Shown in pieces: positions 16,690-24,332 of a DNA stretch of 64,000 nucleotides. Below the pieces are notes generated by a model. That model did not search any database and was not told the DNA's origin. It saw nothing but the letters and a program-made list of their open reading frames with translations. Source of the DNA: JAHEFU01 sp041395205. GTDB lineage: Bacteria; 4484-113; JAFGCY01. Each line of letters begins with the position of its first letter. The first letter of the stretch is position 1. A program made the position numbers and the translations under genes. The stretch is taken from the NCBI GenBank assembly GCA_041395205.1, contig JAWLAZ010000001.1, positions 1,674,001 to 1,738,000 of the forward strand, given 5' to 3'.

Positions 16690-18729
16690 ATGAGCAGCGC
16701 AGACAACAGATACTATCTGACCACTCCCATCTATTACGTGAACTTCAAGCCGCATGTCGGCACGAGTTACACGACGATCCTCGCCGACGTGACGATCCGC
16801 CACCGGCGCTTCATGGGAATGGATGCGATGTTCGTGACCGGCAGTGATGAACACAGCCAGAACATCGCCGACCTGGCGGCCGCCGAGGGCAAGACCCCGC
16901 TGGCCTACTGCGACGAGATCATCCCCAAGTTCCGCGAATGCTGGGAGACCTGCCGGATCGGTGACTACCGCTTCGAGCGTACCAGTGATGAACGGCACCA
17001 TGCGCTGGTGCGCCGCTTCTGGCAGCGCATCCATGACAAGGGTGATGTCTACAAGGGCGAATACAGCGGCTGGTACCACACTTCTGACAACCGTTTCGTG
17101 GATGAGGATGAACTGCCGGAGAAGCCGGAGGAGCATCCGCGCCTGAAGTACATCACTGAGGAAGCCTACTACTTCCGGCTCAGTGAGTACCAGGACTGGC
17201 TGCTGAGGTTCCATGAGGCCTGCCCGGAATTCGTGGCTCCGGACTTCCGCCGCAATGAGATGCTGAGGCGCATCGAGGGCGGGCTGAAGGACATCTGCAT
17301 CAGCCGCAGCGGCACGGACTGGGGCATCCGCCTGCCCTGGGATGAGGGGCATGTGTTCTATGTCTGGATCGAGGCCCTGCTGACCTACATGACGGGCAGC
17401 GGCTTCGACCTGGAAGCCTTCGAGCGCACGATCGTCGACGGCCGCTCCAGCGAGGTGCGGGAACCGCTGTGGGAGACCACGCGAGCTGACCTCAGGAGCC
17501 AGCCGGAGACGAACTACTGGCCCTGCGACCTGCACCTGATGGCCAAGGACATTCCCTGGTTCCACGTGGTGATCTGGCCGGCGATGCTCGCCAGCTACGG
17601 TGCTCCGCTGCCGAAGCAAGCCTACGTGCACGGCTACTGGAACTTCGACGGCGAGAAGATGAGCAAGAGCCTCGGCAATGTGGTGGACCCCTACGACTGC
17701 ATCAATCTGGTCGGTGTCGACGGCCTGCGCTACTTCCTGATGCGGGAGGTACCGCTCGGGCTGGATGGCAACTTCAACTTCGAGGCCCTCACCAGCCGCT
17801 TCAATTTCGATCTTGCCAACGATCTCGGCAACCTCGTGCACCGCACGGTGAGCATGATCCACCAGAGCTTCGAGGGCCGGGTGCCGGGCGTGCGCGCCGT
17901 GACGGATCTGGATGAAGCATTGGAGAACCAGCGCCGCAGCACCGTGGAAAGCGTGCTGGCCCGCTATGCCGAGCTGCGCTACAGCGAGATGCTGCAGGAA
18001 CTGTGGGCGCTGATCGGCGAAGCCAACCGCTACATTGACGAGAAGAAGCCCTGGGAACTGAAGAAGAACCCCGAGCGCCGCGACGAAATCAGTACGGTCT
18101 TCAACCGGCTCGTGAACCTGATCCGCAGTGTGCTGCTGCTGGCCGCCCCGGTGATCCCGGACGGGGCCACGCAGTTCTGGCGGATCCTCAACCTGGAGGG
18201 CGATCCCTCCGAGCTGAAATTTGATGCACTGCAGCAGATGGTGGAGGAAGGGCACCAGCTCAACCCCAGCGAGCCGGTCTACCGCAGGCTGGACCTGGCG
18301 AAGCTGCGCGCTGAGCAGGAACTGGAGAAGGCCGCCGCCGGGGTAGCCGCAGCGGAGGGGAATGCCGCCACGGCCGCTGATGATGACAACGAGGATCTCG
18401 CCAACGTGATCACGATTGACGACTTCGTCAAGGTGCAGCTGCGCGTGGCGCAGGTAGTGAAGGCGGAGAAGGTCGAGAAGGCCGACAAGCTGCTGTGCCT
18501 GCAGCTGGATGACGGCATGGGGGGGCGCCAGATCCTGGCGGGCATCGCCCAGTACTATGCTCCGGAGGAGCTGGTCGGACGCCAGGTCGTGATCGTGGCC
18601 AACCTGGCGCCGCGCAAGCTGCGCGGGCTGATGTCAGAAGGCATGGTGCTGGCCGCCAGCGACTCCGAGGGCAGGCTGGCCCTGATTTCACCGGCTGGAG
18701 AAGTATCGAACGGAGGCGAGGTGCGCTGA
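16690..18729 (+). CDS. metG: methionyl-tRNA synthetase with C-terminal tRNA-binding domain
   Basis: 679 residues. Charges tRNA-Met. N-terminal catalytic core starts with TTPIYYVNFKPHVGTSYT (class I HIGH-like HVGT), the ATP-binding KMSKS motif appears as KMSKSLGNVVDP at about residue 323, and the anticodon-binding helical domain follows. Residues ~570-679 are an EMAP/Trbp111-type tRNA-binding domain (IDDFVKVQLRVAQVVKAEKVEKADKLL...NLAPRKLRGLMSEGMVLAAS) seen in dimeric MetRS. In the connective-peptide knuckle, where many MetRS have zinc-binding cysteines, this one reads GWYHTSDNRFVDEDEL with none. The stop overlaps a possible start of the next frame, but the lipoprotein probably begins 45 bases on. 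Confidence 0.97.
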   Translation: MSSADNRYYLTTPIYYVNFKPHVGTSYTTILADVTIRHRRFMGMDAMFVTGSDEHSQNIADLAAAEGKTPLAYCDEIIPKFRECWETCRIGDYRFERTSDERHHALVRRFWQRIHDKGDVYKGEYSGWYHTSDNRFVDEDELPEKPEEHPRLKYITEEAYYFRLSEYQDWLLRFHEACPEFVAPDFRRNEMLRRIEGGLKDICISRSGTDWGIRLPWDEGHVFYVWIEALLTYMTGSGFDLEAFERTIVDGRSSEVREPLWETTRADLRSQPETNYWPCDLHLMAKDIPWFHVVIWPAMLASYGAPLPKQAYVHGYWNFDGEKMSKSLGNVVDPYDCINLVGVDGLRYFLMREVPLGLDGNFNFEALTSRFNFDLANDLGNLVHRTVSMIHQSFEGRVPGVRAVTDLDEALENQRRSTVESVLARYAELRYSEMLQELWALIGEANRYIDEKKPWELKKNPERRDEISTVFNRLVNLIRSVLLLAAPVIPDGATQFWRILNLEGDPSELKFDALQQMVEEGHQLNPSEPVYRRLDLAKLRAEQELEKAAAGVAAAEGNAATAADDDNEDLANVITIDDFVKVQLRVAQVVKAEKVEKADKLLCLQLDDGMGGRQILAGIAQYYAPEELVGRQVVIVANLAPRKLRGLMSEGMVLAASDSEGRLALISPAGEVSNGGEVR

Positions 18730-18773
18730 TGAACTCAGGCCGCATCCCTTCCGTCCATCTACGGGAGCGTAAC

Positions 18774-19724
18774 ATGTCCAGACTGATCAATACACTTGTC
18801 CTGTGCAGCCTCAGCCTGCTGCTGCTGGCCGCCGGCTGCAACAAGGGCGGCAAAGAGAAGATCGACACGAGCAATGTCGAACAGACCGCGCCGTCACTGA
18901 GCGCGGTTCCCGAGGCGGAGCAGCGTGACACGAGCCTCGAGGAAGAGGCGGCAGCGCGGCTGGAGCAGCAGCGTGCTGAGGTCCGCACGGAGCTGATCGC
19001 CATGCTGCCGGAGTTCGAGTACTCCTATGATTCCGCGGGAGACTTGATCACGGGGGCCGGGCTGCCTCCGGCCGGAGTGGAGGTTCCGCCGCTGCTGGAC
19101 AAGCTTGAGGAGCGCATCAAGAAGCTCAACAAGGCTCCGGGACAGCTCGAGTACCAGCAGATGGTGCGTGTGATGCTGACCCAGTTCAAGAGCGCGGGCG
19201 TGTCTGCGCAGGAACCTGCGGGAGACAGCAGCGGCACCCAGGTTGAGAATGCATCCGGTTCCACGAAGGATGATGCTGATTCCCTCGGCCTGCACAAGGC
19301 TCCGAAGGTTTATGGAGAATGGCGCAGCGTCCGCGAGGAAAGTGACAAGTACACGATGTACCACGATGAGAACTACTACAAGCAGCTGCTGGTGTTCTAC
19401 AACCGCAACTCCCAGTATTCAACATTCGCGCGTGGTCAGCAGATCAAGAACGATATCTTCGACTACCGCTATGACCGCAACAGTGGTGAACTGCTGCTGA
19501 CCGCCGAAGACGGCCGCTTCACGATGAAGTTCTACTGCTATGTCCGTGACAGCGAGCCCGGGCTGCTCTATGTAAGGACGGAGAAGGGCGGTGCCTACAC
19601 CGTGTATGAGAAGCTCGGCCGGGGCGAGGAACCGCTCTCGGAAGAGGAGAAGCAGGCATTCTATGACCTGCAGAAGGATATCAGTGGAAGCACGGGCGGC
19701 AATGCCCGCAACGAGGGCAATTAG
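18774..19724 (+). CDS. lipoprotein of unknown function
   Basis: 316 residues. Signal peptide with a lipobox LAAGC (residues ~17-21), so the Cys is lipidated and the protein anchored to a membrane. An upstream in-frame ATG at 18729 overlaps the metG stop, but the ATG at 18774 has GGGAG 6 bases in front and gives a canonical lipoprotein N-terminus. The mature protein has a charged helical stretch, then a Tyr/Asp/Arg-rich C-terminal half (EWRSVREESDKYTMYHD, NDIFDYRYDRNSGELLLTAEDGRFTMKFYCY). No family recognised. Same strand as and close to metG. Confidence 0.8.
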   Translation: MSRLINTLVLCSLSLLLLAAGCNKGGKEKIDTSNVEQTAPSLSAVPEAEQRDTSLEEEAAARLEQQRAEVRTELIAMLPEFEYSYDSAGDLITGAGLPPAGVEVPPLLDKLEERIKKLNKAPGQLEYQQMVRVMLTQFKSAGVSAQEPAGDSSGTQVENASGSTKDDADSLGLHKAPKVYGEWRSVREESDKYTMYHDENYYKQLLVFYNRNSQYSTFARGQQIKNDIFDYRYDRNSGELLLTAEDGRFTMKFYCYVRDSEPGLLYVRTEKGGAYTVYEKLGRGEEPLSEEEKQAFYDLQKDISGSTGGNARNEGN

Positions 19725-19736
19725 GCCCGGACCTCG

Positions 19737-19765
19737 TTGACAGCCGGCGCGCGCTGGCTTATCAT
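19737..19765 (+). promoter_or_regulatory. sigma-70-type promoter of the proline dehydrogenase gene
   Basis: Perfect -35 TTGACA (19737-19742), 17-base spacer, -10 TATCAT (19760-19765). Predicted leader about 86 bases before the ATG at 19859. Confidence 0.75.
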
Positions 19766-19858
19766 CTGCGCGGTGATCCCTGAGTACAGCCTGCCTGCAG
19801 CTACCGCCTCGCCTGACGAGGAGGACCCGCGACCGCGACCGTTCACCGAGGAACGGCC

Positions 19859-20761
19859 ATGAGCCTCTTCGACCGGATGGTGGTCGGCATGCTGCCGGTC
19901 GTGCCGCGCGGGATCGTGGGGATCGTGGCCAGCCGCTACGTGGCAGGGAACACCGTCGAGGCTGCGATCAGTACGGCTCGCAACCTGGCGGAGGAAGGGG
20001 CCGTGGCCACGATGGACATCCTCGGTGAGGAGGTCCGGGATGCCGCGGTGGCTGAGCGTTTCACCCTGCAGTATCTGCAGCTCGTGGATGCGATCGCCGC
20101 AGCCGGGATCAGCTCCAGTGTTTCCGTCAAGCCCACGATGCTCGGGCTGGACATCACGGAGGAGCTCTGTGAGCGCAATGTCGCCCGGCTCTGCGAGCAT
20201 GCCCGGGAGCGCGCTGTGCGCGTCGCCATCGACATGGAGGACCACCCCACCACGGACTTCACGCTGGGTCTGCACCAGCGCATGCGGGAGCGCTTTGGCA
20301 ACGTCGGCACCGTGCTGCAGGCCTACATGCGGCGCACGCTCAGCGACATCGCCGCACTGCCGGAGGGCCGGGACTGCCAGATCCGGATCTGCAAGGGAAT
20401 CTACGTTGAACCCGAGAGCATTGCCTACAAGGCCTATGACGAGGTCCGGGCCAACTACCTGCAGGCGCTCGAAGCCCTGTTTGAGCGCGGGATCTTCGTC
20501 GGGATTGCCACACATGATGAGTATCTGGTGGACCGCGCAGTGGAAATCATCCGGCGCCGTGGCCTGGCACCGGACGCATACGAGTTCCAGATGCTGCTCG
20601 GAGTGCTGCCGCAGCTGCGTGCGAAGATCCTCGGAGGCGGGCATGCACTGCGGGTCTACATTCCCTTCGGGCCGGACTGGTATGCCTATAGCGTGCGGCG
20701 CCTGCGCGAGAACCCGAAGGTGGCACGGCATGTGCTGCGGGCAATGTTCGGCCTGCGCTGA
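19859..20761 (+). CDS. putA: proline dehydrogenase, monofunctional
   Basis: 300 residues. FAD-dependent oxidation of proline to pyrroline-5-carboxylate. Family features: N-terminal helices with YVAGNTVEAAISTARNLAEEG, the beta/alpha barrel strands SVSVKPTMLGL and RVAIDMEDHP, LQAYMRRT, then IRICKGIY (typical RLVKGAY-like segment), IATHDEYLV and YEFQMLLGV(LP), and the near C-terminal RVYIPFGPDWYAYSVRRLRENP. This is the stand-alone form; no P5C dehydrogenase is fused or adjacent. GAGGAAC precedes the ATG, and it has its own promoter. It converges with the phosphatase gene two bases away. The symbol putA is used loosely for the PRODH activity. Confidence 0.93.
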   Translation: MSLFDRMVVGMLPVVPRGIVGIVASRYVAGNTVEAAISTARNLAEEGAVATMDILGEEVRDAAVAERFTLQYLQLVDAIAAAGISSSVSVKPTMLGLDITEELCERNVARLCEHARERAVRVAIDMEDHPTTDFTLGLHQRMRERFGNVGTVLQAYMRRTLSDIAALPEGRDCQIRICKGIYVEPESIAYKAYDEVRANYLQALEALFERGIFVGIATHDEYLVDRAVEIIRRRGLAPDAYEFQMLLGVLPQLRAKILGGGHALRVYIPFGPDWYAYSVRRLRENPKVARHVLRAMFGLR

Positions 20762-20763
20762 TT

Positions 20764-21246
20764 TCAGCAGGATATGCGCTTGTCCAGGTGCAGGCTGTTC
20801 ACGTATTCCTCGAACTCATTCAGGAACATCTCCTGCTGGCTGGACTGCACATAGAACTTGTTGATGCGGCGCGTGTCCGCGAGCGCATCAGCAGCGCTCT
20901 TGCCCTGCACGATCTTGATCGCGCAGACGATCGTGCCCGTGCGCCCCAGACCGCCCTTGCAGTGCACAAGCACCGGGCGTCCGCGCTCCATGTCCATCAG
21001 CAGATGGCGGCAGAGCCGGTTGCAGTCCTCGACCCTCGGCACACCCATGTCCGGGATCGGGAAGTGGATGACCTTGAATCCGAAGCGGTCCATGGCCGGC
21101 GTGACAGGTTTCTCCGTGAGGGTCACGATCGTGATGATGCCCATCGTCCCGAAGAAGTCCATGTCATCCTCGAGCGGGCCCTGCATGCCGGGCAGGTCCG
21201 AGGCTGCAAGGCGGCTCTTGATGATCCATTCAAAACCAGTAATCAT
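20764..21246 (-). CDS. dual-specificity protein phosphatase, cassette A
   Basis: 160 residues. Cysteine-dependent phosphatase: signature HCKGGLGRTG at residues 95-104 with nucleophile Cys96 and Arg102, and general acid Asp66 in FPIPDMG. The N-terminus MITGFEWIIKSRLAAS is the usual entry segment of small bacterial DSP/CDKN3-like phosphatases. Last gene of a three-gene cassette; its ATG overlaps the ATPase stop (4 bases), so the two are translationally coupled. About 102 of the first 150 residues are identical, without gaps, to the cassette B copy at 22983-23501, and the first 16 residues are identical. No partner kinase is in the cassette, so the substrate is unknown (phospho-protein, phospho-RNA or a lipid are all possible). 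Confidence 0.9.
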   Translation of the reverse strand: MITGFEWIIKSRLAASDLPGMQGPLEDDMDFFGTMGIITIVTLTEKPVTPAMDRFGFKVIHFPIPDMGVPRVEDCNRLCRHLLMDMERGRPVLVHCKGGLGRTGTIVCAIKIVQGKSAADALADTRRINKFYVQSSQQEMFLNEFEEYVNSLHLDKRISC

Positions 21247-22007
21247 GGCACCTGCTGTTCCTCTGAATCTGCTACTGGGAACGGACGGAGATCCAGGCGG
21301 CTGCCCAGCACGCTGGCTGTGCTGCCCTGGTCCCGGATCCGTCCGTCCAGCAGCCGGACCACCTCCGTGCAGGTCCGGCTGATTGTCTGTCTGTTGTGGC
21401 TCACGAGCAGCAGGCTGCGGTCGGCAGGCAGGGCCTGCAGTTTCAGCGTCACTGCCTCGCGCAGCATGTCATCCTCCAGAGCGTCAGGCTCATCCAGCAG
21501 CAGCACTTGCTCCGTTCCCGCAAGCGCCAGACTGAATTCCAGCAGGCGGCGCAGATCTCCGCTGCCCAGTGTTGCCAGCTCCGCCAGCGCCTCGATCTGT
21601 GCCTGAGCCAGACCCGGCTGTTCCGGCCAGAGCTGCAGCAGTCGCTCTGCCTGCTGCTGCGGATCCGGACCGAGTCGCCGGGCCACCAGCTCCGTCAGCG
21701 CTGGATCACCGGGCCAGGCATTCTGCGGCATGTGATACATCGGCAACTGTGGACGCTGGAGCAGGCCGCTGGCAACGCTGGCATGTCCGGGACGGCCGGC
21801 GACGATGTTGAGCAGAGTGCTCTTGCCACTGCCGCCGGGGCCGGTCAGGGCCAGACGCTGGCCGGCTCTCAGACTGAAGCTGATGGAATGCAGTACCGGC
21901 TGTGAGCCGTGACTGGCGGAGAGCTCAACTACACGCAGCAGTTCCTGGCCCGCACCGATGCCGGCGTGCCAGATTGTCCCGGTTGCGTGTCCCTTGCTCC
22001 GCTGCAT
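21243..22007 (-). CDS. stand-alone ABC-type ATPase with degenerate signature, cassette A
   Basis: 254 residues. Walker A GPGGSGKST at residues 56-64, Q-loop in YHMPQN, Walker B plus catalytic Glu in VLLLDEPDAL and H-loop in LLVSHN are intact. The ABC signature LSGGQ is degenerate (ATLGSGDLRRLLEFSLALAG). No permease gene or membrane segment is present, so it is a soluble ABC protein, not by itself a transporter. Second gene of the cassette; 12 bases after the roadblock-like gene and overlapping the phosphatase. The N-terminal ~24 residues before the ATPase domain have no match to copy B. Overall identity to the cassette B ATPase is moderate (roughly 40 percent by eye). Confidence 0.88.
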   Translation of the reverse strand: MQRSKGHATGTIWHAGIGAGQELLRVVELSASHGSQPVLHSISFSLRAGQRLALTGPGGSGKSTLLNIVAGRPGHASVASGLLQRPQLPMYHMPQNAWPGDPALTELVARRLGPDPQQQAERLLQLWPEQPGLAQAQIEALAELATLGSGDLRRLLEFSLALAGTEQVLLLDEPDALEDDMLREAVTLKLQALPADRSLLLVSHNRQTISRTCTEVVRLLDGRIRDQGSTASVLGSRLDLRPFPVADSEEQQVP

Positions 22008-22019
22008 CCGCTGTCCTGC

Positions 22020-22415
22020 CTAGATGTTCTCTTCTTCCGCAATCGCCCGGGTCTTCATCACGGCCAGGCCGAGATTGGCATCCGCCCTGGCAACGACGAT
22101 CAGCACCACGCTCTGCATGGCCTTCAGGCGCGTGAAGACATGCAGGGTATGTGTCGATGTGGTGATGAATTCCTGCAGGTAGCGTTCATTGCTTTCCTCA
22201 CCGCGGGATTTCTTGAAGTAATGCTCGATCATGCTGACGTTTTCGCCTTCAAACAGGTCCTTGGTGGCGGCGGCCACGAGATCCAGCACCTTCTGAGGAT
22301 GGCTTTCCACCGTTTTCACGGCAATCAGCATCCCGGTACCCATGTCAACCACGCCGGCCGCCACGGCCTTGGGGACTTCTTCCATCAAACGCTTCACGAT
22401 TCCGTCTGCACTCAT
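22020..22415 (-). CDS. roadblock/LC7-like small protein, cassette A
   Basis: 131 residues. The pattern helix (MSADGIVKRLMEEV), beta hairpin with GTG turn (AAGVVDMGTGMLIAVKTV), long helix (KVLDLVAAATKDLFEG), then beta strands (TLHVFTRL, SVVLIVVARADANLG) and a final helix fits the roadblock/LC7 fold, the family of MglB-like regulators of NTPases; this is a fold judgement from pattern, not a family match. Start at 22415 has CAGGAG in front; a longer upstream frame lacks support. It differs from the cassette B copy at only about 15 of 131 positions, mostly conservative. First gene of the cassette. Confidence 0.8.
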   Translation of the reverse strand: MSADGIVKRLMEEVPKAVAAGVVDMGTGMLIAVKTVESHPQKVLDLVAAATKDLFEGENVSMIEHYFKKSRGEESNERYLQEFITTSTHTLHVFTRLKAMQSVVLIVVARADANLGLAVMKTRAIAEEENI

Positions 22416-22607
22416 TGTGTCCACTCCTGAGAATATATATACAGGTGCATTGACAGGCCCGCAGGCCCGGCAAAACGCGGTCTGCAAAGCTTCCGTGGTA
22501 AATGAATGACGACATGGGTTATCCCAAATGAGACATCATGTCCGTCGAGTAAGTAATCCGCCCGCTCTGGGGCCGGTTTCACCGAGAACGCTCTGTCGAT
22601 CAGCACC

Positions 22608-22613
22608 ATTGTA
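22608..22613 (-). promoter_or_regulatory. possible extended -10 for cassette A
   Basis: Minus-strand TGT-TACAAT (TACAAT at 22608-22613) with no good -35, about 190 bases ahead of the roadblock-like start at 22415. The cassette may also be transcribed by read-through from cassette B. Confidence 0.25.
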
Positions 22614-22858
22614 ACAGTAATTGAGAACGGAGAAACACTCTTCCTGCGTTTTGTGTGAAGGAATTTCAGCTTGATACAATGGGAATGACGGAAGCTGAAG
22701 AATATACAAAAAGTCAAATACTGTTGATTAGTTGAGATTGAATTAATAGGATGTGGAGGGCGCAGTGCTCGCAAACCCGCAGGCTGCAATGACGCAGGAG
22801 CCGGACTGCCGCAGCGCTGCTGTTTCACGGATCGAAGCACATCTGCGGCTTCACATGC

Positions 22859-22935
22859 TAGGATGCTGCCGTGAGGGATCAGCTGCCGGGCGACCGGCAG
22901 CCGCAAGGGGCAACCGCTGGTTGCCCCTTTTCATT
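22859..22935 (+). ncRNA. possible small RNA between the cassettes (extended -10, two hairpins, terminator)
   Basis: On the plus strand, antisense in direction to both cassettes: TGC-TAGGAT extended -10 (22856-22864), then a perfect hairpin GCTGCCGG/CCGGCAGC (22882-22889 with 22894-22901, GCGA loop), then a perfect 11-base hairpin AAGGGGCAACC/GGTTGCCCCTT (22905-22915 with 22919-22929) followed by TTCATTTC. A transcript would be about 60 nt. It fits no riboswitch I know. It could instead be a stabilised 3' end for cassette B transcripts; the U-rich tail is only on the plus strand. The rest of the gap 22416-22982 contains AT-rich DNA at 22600-22750 and no gene. Confidence 0.4.
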
Positions 22936-22982
22936 TCAGGCGTGCAGGAGTCCGCTGGAAACCGCTGCAACGCCGCAGCCGC

Positions 22983-23501
22983 TTAGAGGCTGTGCTGGAG
23001 CATCGTGCCGATCAGGTTGCTTGATGCCTTGTGGACGGGCTGGAGTGAGTTGCGAAAGTAGTCCTCGAAGTCCCTCAGGAACTGCTCCTGCTGCGCACTC
23101 TGCACGTACATCTTGTTTACCTTGCGGATCTCGGCCAGGGCCTGCTCGGCGGACTTGCCGCGGCAGATCAGCACCGCGCAGATGATTGTCCCGGTGCGGC
23201 CCAGGCCGCCCTTGCAGTGCACCAGCACGGGCTTGCCGTTGTCCATGTCGTGGATCAGCGAGTTGCAGAGGCGCAGAGTCTCATCCAGGCGCGGGGCACC
23301 CATGTCCGGGATCGGATAGTGGATGGACTTGAAGCCGAAGCGCTCCAGCGAGGGAGAGACGGGGTTCTCGGTCAGGGTCACCACGGTGATGATCCCGATC
23401 GAGCCGAAGAAATCGACGTCATCCTCGATCGGGCCCATCAGGCCGGGCATGGCCGAGGCTGCAAGACGCGACTTGATGATCCATTCAAAACCAGTAATCA
23501 T
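22983..23501 (-). CDS. dual-specificity protein phosphatase, cassette B
   Basis: 172 residues. Same layout as copy A: HCKGGLGRTG at 95-104 (Cys96, Arg102), general-acid Asp66 in YPIPDMG, and the same first 16 residues. It has a C-terminal extension (NSLQPVHKASSNLIGTMLQHSL) that copy A lacks. Its ATG overlaps the ATPase stop by 4 bases. The coding DNA of the first 10 residues is identical to copy A over 30 bases (23472-23501 versus 21217-21246), while the rest has diverged, so this end seems under tight constraint or was recently converted. Catalytically complete as far as visible. Confidence 0.9.
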   Translation of the reverse strand: MITGFEWIIKSRLAASAMPGLMGPIEDDVDFFGSIGIITVVTLTENPVSPSLERFGFKSIHYPIPDMGAPRLDETLRLCNSLIHDMDNGKPVLVHCKGGLGRTGTIICAVLICRGKSAEQALAEIRKVNKMYVQSAQQEQFLRDFEDYFRNSLQPVHKASSNLIGTMLQHSL

Positions 23502-24268
23502 GACAGGTAATGTCCTTGATATTCCTGCAGGGCACTGATACGCAGGTCCAGGGCCTTAGAGAACACGTCGATGGGATCGCCGTCGTCAACGACGACTCCG
23601 TCCAGCATGCGCACTACCCGCGTGCAGGTGTTGCGGATTGTGCGCTGATTGTGGCTGACCAGCAGGATCGTGCGGGTGCCACGCAGTTCATGAAGCTTGC
23701 GGGTGATCGCCGCGAGCAGCATGTCGTCATAGATTGAATCCGGCTCGTCGAGCAGCAAAAGCGGCTCATTGCCGGCAATCGCCAGCGTGAAGTCGATCAG
23801 CTTGCGGCGGTCACTGCAGAGAGTGGCATAGTCGGACTGCAGCAGCTCGATCAGCTCGGCGGCGATCTCAGCCTGGTCCAGCCAGATCAGGCGCAGCTGG
23901 CGCTCGAGATCAGCCTCAGTGCAGCCGGTGCGCTCACTGAGCGCAGTTGCCAGATTGAGGGGGACCCGCTCCGGCTTCTGCGGCATGAAGTACATGCTGC
24001 CGCTGTAGCGGGTGATGCTGCCGCTGATCACGGTGGCCTGGGCCCCGAACCCGGCGAACAGCCGCAGGAGTGTGCTCTTGCCGCTGCCGCCGGGGCCGGT
24101 GATCCCCATGGTGCTCCACTGGGCGAGGCCGAGACTGACGTTGTCAAGTACGGGATTGCCCCCGTAGACCGCCGTCAGTCCCACGGCCAGGAGCAGGCAG
24201 ATCCCGGCGTCAGGGTTTCCTGCGCCGCTTGCCGTTCCTGTGCTTCCTCTTCCGTTGTGGGTGCCCAT
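23498..24268 (-). CDS. stand-alone ABC-type ATPase with degenerate signature, cassette B
   Basis: 256 residues from the ATG at 24268, which has AGGAAGAG 2 bases upstream; the frame is open further up but reads as Arg-rich junk overlapping the roadblock gene. Walker A GPGGSGKST at 58-66, Q-loop YFMPQK, Walker B LLLLDEPDSI and H-loop LLVSHN present. Where LSGGQ belongs it reads ATLCSDRRKLIDF, more degenerate than copy A. N-terminal ~30 residues are Gly/Thr/Ser-rich. No permease. Second gene of the cassette; ATG 64 bases after the roadblock-like stop, 4-base overlap with the phosphatase. Confidence 0.88.
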   Translation of the reverse strand: MGTHNGRGSTGTASGAGNPDAGICLLLAVGLTAVYGGNPVLDNVSLGLAQWSTMGITGPGGSGKSTLLRLFAGFGAQATVISGSITRYSGSMYFMPQKPERVPLNLATALSERTGCTEADLERQLRLIWLDQAEIAAELIELLQSDYATLCSDRRKLIDFTLAIAGNEPLLLLDEPDSIYDDMLLAAITRKLHELRGTRTILLVSHNQRTIRNTCTRVVRMLDGVVVDDGDPIDVFSKALDLRISALQEYQGHYLS

Positions 24269-24332
24269 CGCTCTTCCTTTTATTCCTGTTGTCGCCCGGT
24301 TCCGCCAGGCTGATGTTGCCAGGCGGCTCGTT

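Noticed and set aside
16411..18255. Minus-strand frame of about 614 codons over metG
   Set aside because: Antisense shadow of a clear MetRS gene.
22412..22906. Minus-strand open frame upstream of the cassette A roadblock gene
   Set aside because: No ribosome site, unrelated to the cassette B counterpart, overlaps a hairpin; the true start is 22415.
21243..24268. ABC transporter operon
   Set aside because: No membrane domain or binding protein; ATPases have degenerate signature motifs and different partners.
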